Assembly: GCA_023653785.1 (NCBI GenBank)
Contig: JAMKCH010049206.1
Location: 18,519-82,518, forward strand
Length of the DNA stretch: 64,000 nt
Direction: 5' to 3'
Origin: Ophioderma brevispina
Taxonomy: Eukaryota; Echinodermata; Ophiuroidea; Amphilepidida; Ophiodermatidae
Shown in pieces: positions 24,269-34,026 of this stretch. Made by a program: the position numbers and the translations under genes. The notes under the pieces were generated by a model, which ran no database searches, was not told the DNA's origin, and worked only from the letters and a program-made list of their open reading frames with translations. Numbering within the stretch: the first letter of the stretch is position 1; each line of letters begins with the position of its first letter.

Positions 24269-25340
24269 TACAGGGTGAGTCAAAAAAAATTACACTCGTT
24301 TTGTTTGAATTTTTCTACAGCATTGAAAAATATACCAAAGATACGGAGTACCATATATAAAACTAGATTATTTCTCCTACTAGAGAAATTTTGAATTTTG
24401 ATTTTTGAACTTTGCATTGCGAAGTTGTGCTAACTTAAAGATAGGTACCCGTTTTTCACTCTGTCCACGGAATCACTGTTATGGCCAAAGAGACTTTGGA
24501 TGAGTCTACACAAGTACATCATGACATTCTTTGCTTGCTTTGATACCTTTGTGTAAACCTTCATCAAGAAAAATGTTAAACTATTTCATTAATCTGAAAT
24601 CAATAACAAATTATGGAATCTTACAACCAAATTTTGGAGTATTACTTCAATAAATGTTCGAAATTCTTGTCGCCGGAAACTGAATGCAAATATGTAGGCG
24701 ATCCTGTGCAATACAGCCGGCTGACCCACATTTCCACCGACTCCTTCATAACCTGATGGGTGGGTGGTGGTGACTACGTTGAGGAATCAATATTTGAACA
24801 TTACTCACATTCAACATCCATCTGTCTTTCTTTTTGCATCTCAGTCATTTCTTCTCCCTTCCCTCTCGTTTCTCTACTCCCTTTTTGCTTGTCCTTTTCC
24901 CACTTTCCTGCTTTGCCGCTGCTTAAGCTTATTTCCTGGTCAGGCCATGGGGAAGGGGACAATGCGTCCCCTTCCCCTGCCCCTGTTACGCTACCGTCAT
25001 TGACTATTGTTAAGAAATATTATCAACAACAGTTGTTACAGACTAGGTAATGGTTACAAAATACAAAACTAAATGCTTAAAAGCATTTAGATGACAGTAA
25101 CTCAAGGCTTTTGCTGCTGTGCAAGTGAAGAATTGTACAACCGTGGTCAATATGGTTTTTGGCGCCTTTCCGTTAATTTACCATATCTGCAATATCCGAA
25201 AAGGTAAATGTTAGATTTTTTTACCAATGATAGTGGATATAATGAGCTATTGTATTCATGTATAAAAACCAATTTCTAAACTTGTGAAATATTTTAAAGA
25301 TTTTCTGAAATCGAGTGTAAATCTTTTGACTCACCCTGTA
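24269..25340. mobile_element. Tc1/mariner-type non-autonomous element
   Basis: The left end TACAGGGTGAGTCAAAA at 24269, extended by TTACACTCG, is matched by the inverted right end (CGAGTGTAAA, then TTTTGACTCACCCTGTA) finishing at 25340. This is a 29-30 base terminal inverted repeat beginning with TA, consistent with TA target-site duplication. CAGGGTG ends are common in the IS630/Tc1/mariner superfamily. The 1.07-kb interior has no recognisable transposase and includes a pyrimidine-rich stretch at 24820-24920. It lies in the intron between SRCR exons 1 and 2. Confidence 0.75.
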
Positions 25341-25464
25341 AAGGGTTCTCTGTGACTGTTAAAATGCAGTTGAGCGAATATGTATGGGTTCAAATCTTGG
25401 ACTTGCTATCACTGTGCACCTAATTTCAGGTTAAAGTTTCGAAAAAGTTTTTCATTAGAGAAGT

Positions 25465-25880
25465 ATTAGTCCAATTGCCACAGAACTTGGTCATATGTGC
25501 CCCTTGGAACCTTCATATGATGATGTGGTCAAGGGTCACATACCAAGGTCAAAGGTCATATGAGGCAAAGTTATAAAATTGCCTGAAAACATTAAATTGG
25601 CCTCGTTTGTGAAGTAAAAGTCCAACTGCTACAGATCTTGGGTCATAGATGCCCCTTGGAAACCTTCATTTGATGATGTAGTCAAATATCACATACCAAG
25701 GTCAAATGTCATATGAGGTCAAGTTTTAAAATGTCCAGAAAACATCAAATTGACATAATTTGAAAGGTTGAAGTCCAATTGCATACTTGGACGATACATT
25801 CAACTCTGGAACATTCATATGAAAATAAAGTTAAGAATTACTTGCAAAGGTCAAAGGTTATTTGAGGTCAACTTATAAAA
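25465..25880 (+). repeat. Tandem repeat of about 160 bases, three copies, with AGGTCA motifs
   Basis: Units share AGTCCAA-TGC-ACAG-ACTTGG, CCCCTTGGAA-CCTTCAT-TGATGATG, CACATACCAAGGTCAAA and GTCATATGAGGTCAA. The third unit (from about 25770) is more diverged. Each unit contains clustered AGGTCA half-sites, including AGGTCAAAGGTCA near 25550 and a related pair near 25850. It is intronic and not coding. Confidence 0.7.
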
Positions 25881-26250
25881 TAAAATAAAAGTAGACCGGG
25901 AAAGCAGGCGACACCTGTTTAACAAATCGTGCTTTTGCATATAAATAATGCTTGTCCACATACTAATTACTGTGTAAAATAGCTTAGCTCAAATCGATCT
26001 ACTTCATGGGAAAAATCATAACATTGTAATAAATTCCAGATTCAGAAATGCTATTAGACAGTATTCTATGGTACGTTTGTAATACGCACAAATGTTTACT
26101 ACATCAAAACGACAAATATGATTCATTTCAAACGTTGGATCTGAGCGTTTAGCGTTTTTGGTTATTATCTTTAGTTCCAGTTTCGAAATCTCTGAGTCAG
26201 CCTTAATACATGTGCTCAAGATCAGTCTCTATTATTTGGATTTAACACAG
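25881..26250. other. Intron end before SRCR exon 2
   Basis: No gene or repeat partner seen. It ends in TTTAACACAG, the acceptor of the exon at 26251. The minus-strand 67-residue frame at 26016 has no support. Confidence 0.5.
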
Positions 26251-26607
26251 CCCCGATTCAATTGAGATTGGCACCATCAGTAAATTCAAGAAACCTCTCC
26301 AGATTGGAAGTACGTCGTGAAGATGGGCCTTGGGGTACAGTTTGCTCTCGAGATTTTACGACAAAGCCGAGCCGAATTGTGAACAACATGGATGCGATCT
26401 GTCGTCTTTTGGGATATCCAATGGCATTTGGTTACAGCAATCGAATGGAAAATATTGAGCATACTTCAACACCTGTTTACCTTGAACTTTGGTCGATGAG
26501 GATACATGTTGACCATTCTCTAGTTTCATTGTATGACTTTAACGTGACCACGTGGAACCAATCAACCTGTGATTCTTTTTATAATGTGTACCTATCTTGC
26601 CATACAG
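26251..26607 (+). CDS. SRCR-domain exon 2, divergent
   Basis: The acceptor TTTAACACAG and the donor CATACAG/GTAAAACAT enclose 357 bases, phase 1 at both ends. The protein contains LSRLEVRREDGPWGTVCSRD, then MDAICRLLGYP, matching the start of an SRCR domain with C2 and C3. The C-terminal half is unusual and ends CDSFYNVYLSCHT, where the two cysteines are nine residues apart, as C7 and C8 are in typical SRCR domains. The pair C5 and C6 (normally within CxGxExxLxxC) is absent. NVT and NQS are possible N-glycosylation sites. The 3' half of this exon is duplicated downstream at about 27065-27226. It is on the same strand and in the same phase as exon 1, so it is plausibly the next module of the same receptor. 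Confidence 0.8.
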
Positions 26608-26659
26608 GTAAAACATACATAGCATGCTGGGCATCTATAATCGCCTATTTTACAGGAAA

Positions 26660-26974
26660 TTAAGGTGCCTGTTCCGATCGTCTTTGGGACCCCCCTGATT
26701 TACCCGGAAGAAGTATCGATTTTGATATCAGATGAAAGGTCGTATTTTTCTCATTGTCGTCGTGAAATTTGAGCCCTCAAATCCATTTCATTCTCAAGAT
26801 TAACCATCAATATTAGCACAGTATTGAATAGGGCTTTGCAACATGCATTATTGCGTCTACCATCAAAACCGCAAGTTTGTTTCCCACGGTACTTGATGGG
26901 GTGTATGTGCAAGTGCTAGGCTCTCATATCAAGTAGAGAACACAATACACATAAATCGGAACAAGCACATTTAA
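26660..26974. mobile_element. 307-base MITE with TTAA target duplication
   Basis: TTAA at 26660-26663 and 26971-26974 flank a body starting GGTGCCTGTTCCGAT and ending ATCGGAACAAGCACAT, so the ends are imperfect inverted repeats sharing TGC-TGTTCCGAT. The downstream partial duplicate of this locus (27065-27328) continues straight through a single TTAA at about 27281-27284 without the insert and so represents the empty site. TTAA targets are characteristic of the piggyBac superfamily, though the ends are not the classical CCC type and Kolobok also uses TTAA. No coding capacity. Confidence 0.85.
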
Positions 26975-27064
26975 CAGTAGCACCGATATTAGAAACGCGT
27001 TCCTACACGAGACAGGACTTTGTTGTTCCAATCACATGTTTTGATTTTCAAATTTTCAAAGTCT

Positions 27065-27328
27065 ATAGAAAATATTGAGCATACTTCAACACCTGTTTAC
27101 CTTGAACTTTGGTCGACGAGGATACATGTTGACCATTCTCTAGTTTCATTGTATGACTTTAACGTGACCACGTGGAACCAATCTACATGTGATTCTTTTT
27201 ATAATGTGTACCTATCTTGCCATACAGGTAAAACATACATAGCATGCTGGGCATCTATAATCGCCTATTTTAAAGGAAAATTAACAGTAGCGCCGATATT
27301 AGAAACGCGTTCCTACACGAGACAGGAC
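27065..27328 (+). pseudogene. Tandem partial duplicate of SRCR exon 2 and following intron
   Basis: 27065-27280 repeats 26445-26660, and 27281-27328 repeats 26971-27020, with only a few substitutions. The TTAA MITE is missing from this copy. The copy keeps the donor (CATACAG/GTAAAACAT at about 27220-27226) and the C7/C8-like end but lacks the acceptor and the WGTVC half. A cryptic acceptor TTTTCAAAG upstream would give the wrong phase (0 rather than 1). The downstream open frame to 27559 is intron read-through. It is most likely a non-functional half exon from a recent segmental duplication. Confidence 0.8.
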
Positions 27329-27629
27329 TTTTTAAAATTAATCTATTTTAAGAAAAAGAAGGTCGAAAATGTAATTCTTTCTCTGGAGATAGGAAGCACG
27401 CACAAATACACCTTTCAGGTGTGCCTCTTCCTAATTTTTACAAAAAGGGAATTAAAAAATTTCAGGAAAATCAAATTTAAATTCTTAACCTTTTCGTGCC
27501 AAAACTGTACCGGAAATACACTGGACAAAAGTATTGCAACATGCAGAAAAAAATCATAATCACAAATGATTGAATTGTTCGAATTGATTTAAATGATGTA
27601 CCAATTTATTGGGCTACTCCAAAGGTTTA
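27329..27629. other. Intronic, no feature
   Basis: AT-rich. It contains GGAAATACACTGGACAAAAGT near 27510-27530 but no inverted partner was found nearby. Confidence 0.4.
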
Positions 27630-28098
27630 AAAAAAGGGTATAGTTTGCCCTATCTATGAGTTGTAGTTTCAGTACAACAGGCATATAACAGTTCAAGGTC
27701 ATCCTGGGGAAATATTTATAGAATGGTCCGATTTTGATCGGACTGGTTGTTAACTGTTAAAATTATTCAATTGGTCTCACTAGATTGAAATGTAAATGGA
27801 TCTTGGTTGAAAACGTTCCGATATAAGAATTACAGTGCTATGACACGTGACCTCCCATAGAACCAAAGTAGCATCCCGGCCAGTCACATTTTGCGTTCCA
27901 ATATGTATGAATATTTATAGATGGTGCAACCAGTATATTTTGCTCCTGTACCTTAGACGAACAATTTTGACACCATTTGTTATAAAGAAGGACATAATCT
28001 GAAATTACACCATTGTGACATTGAACCTATTTTGACTAATAATATTGAAACTACACACCTGCAGATAGGGCAAACTATACTTTTTTAATTGAAAAGGT
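27630..28098. mobile_element. MITE with TATAGTTTGCCCTATCT ends
   Basis: Left TTAAAAAAAGGGTATAGTTTG (from 27627), continuing CCCTATCTATGAG; right, inverted, AAAAAAGTATAGTTTGCCC followed by TATCTGCAG at 28064-28088. Inner blocks also pair (GTAGTTTCA against TGAAACTAC; GTTCAAGGTCA against a related TTGAACCTA). There is no coding sequence. The terminal motif TATAGTTTGC recurs in the element at 29155-29585, so the two may be one family. Confidence 0.65.
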
Positions 28099-28934
28099 GC
28101 GAAAATTTTGGCATACTTTCAATTGCGTTTTCTCCTTTTCCTATTTTGTCCCCTGTAAGCTAAACCCTACCCCCTTAAAGTGTATATAGTACCCAACCTT
28201 TCTTCGCTTCATTGTCAAAACGAGGGTGAAATACCCAGATTTCAATAGATTGAAGGTTTAAAATGTCCCATGACTTTGTCATGTGAACAAAGCATTTTAG
28301 GCAAATGATACCCAATAATCTAAAAGTAATAAAAACCAGACATCCAAGTTAATTGAACAGACTGTAGTGTATCATAACTTCATTTTTATAAAATATGTTA
28401 GTTTTGATATAGTGGTGTATTTATTTTACTTACTATATTACTCATGATGTTTTTAATTGATTCTGCAAGTAACACAGGAAATCCCAGAAATCTAAACTGT
28501 AAATTAGCTGGTACTATTCCAAAATTACAAACTTGTAAATGTTTCTGAATTCGGAAACCTGTGACCTACATTTGACCTCAAGCTACTCCTACAAAAATAA
28601 TGATAAAAATCCAAAAGTGGATTATTTATTTTCTTTGATGTATCTCCAGTGCAGGTTTGGCGTTTTAATTTGAGAAATTAAATTTAGTTTTCCTGGAAAT
28701 TGTTATGTTTTTCGTAAGAAATCAGGCAGAGAAACACCTTATCGCTGTATTCATGTGTGCCATTAACACAAGAAAACACACACCAGGGTTGATACCCACG
28801 GTATGTATCCTGTTTGACCGGTCTGTGACTACACCGCCGTAATGAATGAGTACGAATCTATGATATTCATGTAATAGACACATTTTGTAAGTTGATTAAA
28901 GTTACGACAGACTTATAGTTAGCCTATAAATTAT
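28099..28934. other. Intronic, no feature
   Basis: AT-rich with no coding or repeat partner recognised in this stretch. Confidence 0.4.
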
Positions 28935-29795
28935 CTAGTAGGGTTATAAGTCAGAATCCCATTCTAGAAGTTTGGGGAAGAATGTTTGAAGATGTTTTTC
29001 TATAGTTTGAAGGGTACTGAATCAGAATTATTTGGTCCAACCTCTGAGAAATGTGGGAAACTTTGTAAAAGGGGGTAAAATTGGTACAGGGGTAAATTTG
29101 TAATCACGTCAAATTGCGTTCAAATGTACACCAATGTATTGTCTTATTATAACGATTAAAAAAGGTATAGTTTGCATAGGTTCCGACCTTTAGTTACACG
29201 GCTACAGCCCTGAAAAAGTTCAAAATCATTCTGGGGCAAAAAAAAAATCAAATGCTTTGATTTTGTTGAAACCGGTGTCGAATTATTGCCCTAGTCATAC
29301 TGAAGCAGAAAATTCATTTCAATTCCTTGGGTGACAGCACTGTATACAATTTGAGGTCAGGTTTTGGTGACCCACATAGACCATGTAGACCCCTGTTACA
29401 TTTTCCCACTAATTACGAAACCAAATGCCAAACATTGTAAAATAAGGCAAAATGAACAATTTGACACCACTTTCAACAACATCGGAACACTGGGTATCGT
29501 TTAACCCAGGATGACCTTGAACCTTAATAGGGCTATACCTGTTTAACTAAAGGTCGGAACCTAGACAAACTATTTTCCTAATCCTTATAATGAGACAAAT
29601 ACATTGGTGTACATTTAAAAACAATTCACTTGATTTCAAATTTACCCCTGTACTAATTTTACCCCCTTATTTTACAAAGTTCCCCACATTTCACAGAAGT
29701 TGGAACCAAAAATTCTGATTCTGAACCCTAGAAAAATATCTTCAAACCTTCTTCCCTAAACTTCTAGAATGGGATTCTGATTTATAACCCTACAC
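28935..29795. mobile_element. Palindromic foldback element with arms of about 400 bases
   Basis: 28935-29180 (GTAGGGTTATAAGTCAGAATC onward) is the reverse complement of 29560-29795, with shared blocks CCCATTCTAGAAGTTT, GAAGATGTTTTTCTA, GGGAACTTTGTAAAA-type and TACAGGGGTAAATTTG. A TATAGTTTGC-TAGGTTCCGACCTTTAGTTA pair (29165-29200 against 29535-29575) continues the symmetry inward. The unpaired centre is about 29230-29480. There is no coding sequence. Read as RNA it would form a long imperfect hairpin inside the intron before exon 3. Confidence 0.75.
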
Positions 29796-30226
29796 TGTAA
29801 AAATTACAGCGTAATTTACAGTAAAATACTGTAAAAAACTTACTGTATTTGACTGTAATTTGGAAATACAGCAAAATACTGTAAATTTTATGTTCAGTGT
29901 CCAGGCCTATAATGACTCATTTTAAAAGTGGAGCCTTTATTCGAATTATAAGAGCATCAACATTATTATACACAATTATGAATTTTAAATTATACGATCA
30001 AGTACTAAAATTGACAGGAAAAAAATACTGTAAATTTTACAGGAAAATACTGGCAGCAATTCTGCCAACAAAATCCCGTAAAATTACAGGTTTTACAAAT
30101 ATATATGTTTTTATATGTTTTGATTAAATTAATTTTTTCAGTATACTGTAATTTTTACGGTAATTTGTTGGCAGAATTGCTGCCAGGATTTTCCTGTAAA
30201 GTTTACAGTATTTTTTACAGTGTACT
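29791..30226. mobile_element. MITE with TACACTGTAAAAA ends
   Basis: Left TACACTGTAAAAATTACAG; right, inverted, TACACTGTAAAAAATACTGT. Subterminal TTACAGTA and CTGTAAAATT motifs repeat many times, and an inner pair TGGCAGCAATTCTGCC near 30050 mirrors GGCAGAATTGCTGCCA at 30170-30185. Open frames inside are AT-driven. Superfamily uncertain; CACTG-type ends occur in several DNA transposon groups. Confidence 0.7.
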
Positions 30227-30369
30227 AACCTGGACGTCTTTACCTCTTATCTCTTTTGTGTATGTTATTTTTAGATGTAAATATATCCCTATTCTTCCAA
30301 TGCCGCTTTAATTGAGGTCATGCAAATGACCCTCTGTTACGAATCCGATCATAACCGTATATCTTACAG

Positions 30370-30696
30370 GTCAAACTTTTCAATGGCGAATAACGAATGA
30401 TGGTAATACGTCGACCTACGCAGGAAGGCTTGAAATAAGAATGGGTCAAGGAACTTGGGGATCTGTTTGTCAACCTTCTGCAACCCCGAGCAAAGTCGAT
30501 GCAATTTGTTCAAATTTGGGATATACTTCGAGAAACGATTATGTTTATGCTTGGGGAGGAGAAAGTCCTGTGCCAATTGTATGGGGAAGTCTGGCTCTAC
30601 CATTCGATAAATCTGGTACGAGATCAGAAAATTTTAACAAGTGGAAAAATGTGCGGTGTCCTTCAGGAAAGGTTGTTCATCTTGCATGCAAAGCAG
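30370..30696 (+). CDS. SRCR-domain exon 3, divergent
   Basis: The acceptor TATATCTTACAG and the donor AAAGCAG/GTACTGAAAG enclose 327 bases, phase 1 at both ends. The frame is open from QTFQWRITNDG through AGRLEIRMGQGTWGSVCQP and VDAICSNLGY to KNVRCPSGKVVHLACKA. C2 (SVC), C3 (AIC), C7 (VRC) and C8 (LAC) are present with the canonical nine residues between C7 and C8; C5 and C6 are missing, as in exon 2. The overlapping frame at 30499 is a shadow. The domain is probably extracellular and a module of the same receptor as exons 1 and 2. A TTAA element begins only about 30 bases after the donor. Confidence 0.82.
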
Positions 30697-30727
30697 GTAC
30701 TGAAAGAATCATGTCATGGATTAACAC

Positions 30728-32463
30728 TTAAGTGCCCAAGCTAAAACAACTTCCGTTAGTGACCAAGGGGGGAGGGTTCCTAGGGACCCAACCCAGATAA
30801 CCACTTTCCCATGGGAGTTTGATCATGACACTAACACAAGTAAATGGGGGTCACGTAAGAACCACATACCCACAATAAAAATGAAAATCCGAACTTTTAC
30901 CTATGACCTATGGCCAATTGAAATTGTCACTCTCCGAAAATAAGTGGTTCGCACATTTCCATCCTCAGCAACTTCAACATAAGGTTTTGAACCAAAATTC
31001 ATTATATCTACTCTAGAATAACCAATTAAAATAATCATTGCAAAATAAAGCCAAATTTATACCATCTTGTACTTTTCTCAGAAACTTCAAATTCACCTTG
31101 TAGGCCATGATACGTTCGCAATTTAACGATCTTTTCGTGCTACAGCGCTGGGGATCACTTACTCCCTTCACTAAAATTTTTAAAATATTATGTAAACCAG
31201 GAAAAGCTGTATCTCCAAATGAAAAGAGTGCACATTATTTAGAAAAATGAATAAAATGTCAACTCAATTTACTTCCAGAATGTCAGTGACCAATATGTAC
31301 ACGTAAACTCAAGCGAACAATAGAGCTAATGATATTCAACAATCAACCTAAAAACACTTCAGATCTTTTCTCCACAGGGTATGCAGGTCCATTGTTACTG
31401 TCCACACTGTTGAAAAGATTTCAAGCTATATCAGGTGTTATGACTTCCCCATATTGAGCTCTAGTATCTGTTCATAACTTAAAGGTCAACATATTCACCT
31501 CGCTCATGATTTTTAAAAATGTAGGTCGCTGAATACCATTGCCTTTCTTGGTAAAAATTGAATAGAAATATGGTTTTTCATGGTTTTAAAGACAATAACT
31601 TGCGGATTTAGGTTACGCACAAATTAGGTCAGCCCTTGTCAAAGTTAATGAAACACACAATAGAATCTCAAGATTTCTTTTTATCGCGAACGAGGAAAGA
31701 ACTCGCGCCAATGCAGCAAAGACATATCATTCGAAATCTGTTCAACTGCATGCACAATAACAATGGACCAGATGTAAAAGAATGTGAAGTGTGTTCCGGA
31801 CCGATTATTGAGTATCATTAGCATCATTGTTCGCTTGAGCACGTTGAAGTTATGTCTATCCATTGGTCACTGACATTCTAGAAATAAATTCAGTTGACAT
31901 TTTATTCATTTTTCTAAATAATGTGCAACCCTTTCATGTGGGGACAAAGCTTTTCCTGGTTAAAATAATATTGTTTTAATTTTAGTGAAGGAAATAAGTA
32001 ATCCCCAGGTCTGGAGCACGAATATTTAATTAAAAGGCCAACATTGTATCATGTACCATGGCCTATTGGTCTTTCCCATAGACACAGTTAAGAGCACGGT
32101 CATGACAAAATTAAAATTGATGCTATTCGCATATAAAAGGTTATTTAAGTATTGCTAATTATTAATTTGTTGCCTCCTAAGGTATATATCTAAGCAAATA
32201 AATCCCAAGATTTAATTACTTTATTTTTTAATTAGTAAAATATCGTGATTTTTTCACTTCCGTCAATGCCCGTGGGACGGGTCCTAGGGCCCCCGACCTA
32301 CTTCTTCTAATGAAGCCGTGGGCGGATTTATTTTTTTTGTATCAGGAGAAGCGTATTCATAAATCAGACAATTAGCAAAAAACTCCTTGAAAAATTTGAT
32401 TACGTAACCGAGAAATCGCAAAATATCAATGTTGGGTACAATGCCCCCCTCCTGGGCACTTAA
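30728..32463. mobile_element. 1.7-kb TTAA-flanked TIR element with internal foldback
   Basis: TTAA at 30728-30731 and 32460-32463 bracket ends GTGCCCAAGC and, inverted, GTGCCCAGGAGGGGGGC. G-rich subterminal sequence follows on both sides (GGGGGGAGGGTTCCTAGG at 30770 and TCCTAGGGCCCCCG at 32281). Inner arms 31212-31350 and 31795-31940 are strongly inverted (TGCACATTATTTAGAAAAAT, then GAATAAAATGTCAACT, AGAATGTCAGTGACCAAT and CTCAAGCGAACAAT). No transposase is seen. TTAA and GTGCC at the ends resemble the 307-base element at 26660, suggesting related non-autonomous families. Confidence 0.7.
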
Positions 32464-32883
32464 GTTTTACAGATAATATTTATTATGTTGGTTTGAAATT
32501 AGATTTACAACTATTAAACCCAAATCTTAGAAGGACATGATAATGGTAAGGAAATTTTATCTTTGGTGCAAAGTTTGATGGTATTTCTTTTTCTATTTTT
32601 TTTTTTTATTTAAAAAAATGTTTCCCCAATCCAAAACGTAACCAAATTGGACATTTCAAATTTAAAGAGATTTTATTTTTAAATGAATTGAATATTTGGT
32701 TTAAAAGCAAAAAAAAAAAAAAAAAAAATCGATTTTAATTTAATGGCAAATATGAAAGACAGGACTCTCGCATATATTCATTGGTTTCTTTGCCTATCAT
32801 TACTCTCTATTACATAACTACTTGTAAGTTTGCGATTGATATGTAGACGCTTCTTCTCTAAGACTGCCCATAATTTGTTTCAG
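32464..32883. other. Intron with A/T homopolymers before exon 4
   Basis: A T-run near 32597-32610 and an A-run of about 19 at 32710-32728 occur, with no coding features. The stretch ends with TTTGTTTCAG, the acceptor at 32884. Confidence 0.5.
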
Positions 32884-33178
32884 GAAGTGCGCAAATCGGA
32901 ACATTCCGCTTAATGAACGGTACATCCGAAAACGAAGGCCGATTGGAATATAAATTTCATAATCAACATCAGTGGGGCTCTATTTGCTCACCTTTGCAGG
33001 ACGTTGACAAAGAACTAGGGGAAATATGCCACCACCTCGGGTATTCTACATTTTTATCTTACTACAGATACGCAAGATTTGGAAGAGGGGAAGGTCTTAT
33101 TACTTTTACATTGACAGAAAAATCTATTTAACCCCGTGTTATTACAGGAATATTTCAGTCTTCGTTGCTTACCAACGA
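32884..33178 (+). pseudogene. SRCR-domain exon 4 with a one-base frameshift
   Basis: The acceptor AATTTGTTTCAG leads in phase 1 into SAQIGTFRLMNGTSENEGRL, then HQWGSICSPL and LGEICHHLGYS, clearly an SRCR start with C2 and C3. The frame then hits TAA at 33129-33131. Moving by one base just before the stop (near 33127) restores a reading FNPVLLQEYFSLRCLPT that ends at a good donor GTAAGT at 33179, where the boundary is again phase 1. Exon length is 295, one off a multiple of three, as expected for one inserted base. A C7-like cysteine is present after the shift; no C8 is visible before the donor. It is either a pseudogenised last module or a single sequencing error; a genuine C-terminal truncation is also possible. 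Confidence 0.65.
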
Positions 33179-33989
33179 GTAAGTTAACACTAATACATGT
33201 ACATTACAAAATTGGTTGTCACAAGAGTTTTTTTTTACCTTAGTTTATGTCTTAAAGTCCACACACAATTATGATTACATATCATTAGAAAGCTTTTGAT
33301 ATAAATAAAACAAGAAACATTAAATTTTATTTCCAAACTGCTACAGGTAAGTCACAATTAAAAAAGAAAGTTTATTTTCCTAGACCCCCCCCCCCCCCAT
33401 ATAAAACAAAATGATTTTTTTTAAATTGAGCGCTATGCCTGTGACGTCATTAAAGTAACCGGTCAATAGGTCGTGTACTAAACGCACGCACAAATGGTTC
33501 AGAAATAAGTTTCGTAGGTCTTTTATCTTCAACCAAATGAGTGAAAGTACAGCCTGAGTCAAAAATATGCAGATGAGAATCAGTCTTGGGATTTGATGTC
33601 GGGGACGTACCACGGATAGTGAAGAGCTAGCCGGGGTTATTTCCCAGTGATGAAATACCCCGGCGAGCGAGGACAACGACGAAGGTGATACGGGGATACC
33701 GCGCGGTGATGCATACACCGTTAGCTGCAACCCGTCATAGCGGAAGAGGACAGAATATATGAGGTGACCAATTAATGAAAATCGGTTAGAAAAAAAACAA
33801 TTTCGGATTGGTAAGTTTAGTGTATGAAAAAGTTAAAAGAAAACTATGGCTCGACGCGACATCGTACATTGTTACGGATAAAGCATACAGCCACTCAATG
33901 TGTAGAACACAATAGACAGATATAATTGTTAGTAACATCATGACTCGAGCTGTACAGTATTTACCTAATGTTTTTGCACCGTGATCCGT
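33179..33989. other. No supported gene
   Basis: C-run at about 33384-33398. The 116-residue minus frame at 33380-33730 has no recognised motif. No further SRCR exon, transmembrane segment or poly-A context for the SRCR gene was found here. Confidence 0.4.
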
Positions 33990-34026
33990 GTCACCGAAAT
34001 GAGGTCATCATCGTCCTGCATTTATA
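33990..34026 (+). repeat. Candidate target-site duplication, left copy
   Basis: TGTCACCGAAATGAGGTCAT continuing CATCGTC-TGCATTTA matches 37861-37898 in the same orientation, with a one-base gap and a few substitutions. The two copies bracket the R2-superclade relic, as expected of a long target-site duplication, although they could also belong to an older duplicated sequence. Confidence 0.5.

Noticed and set aside
27020..27559. A separate 179-residue protein
   Set aside because: It is the duplicated 3' half of SRCR exon 2 plus intron read-through; the upstream part is unrelated and the splice phase does not fit.
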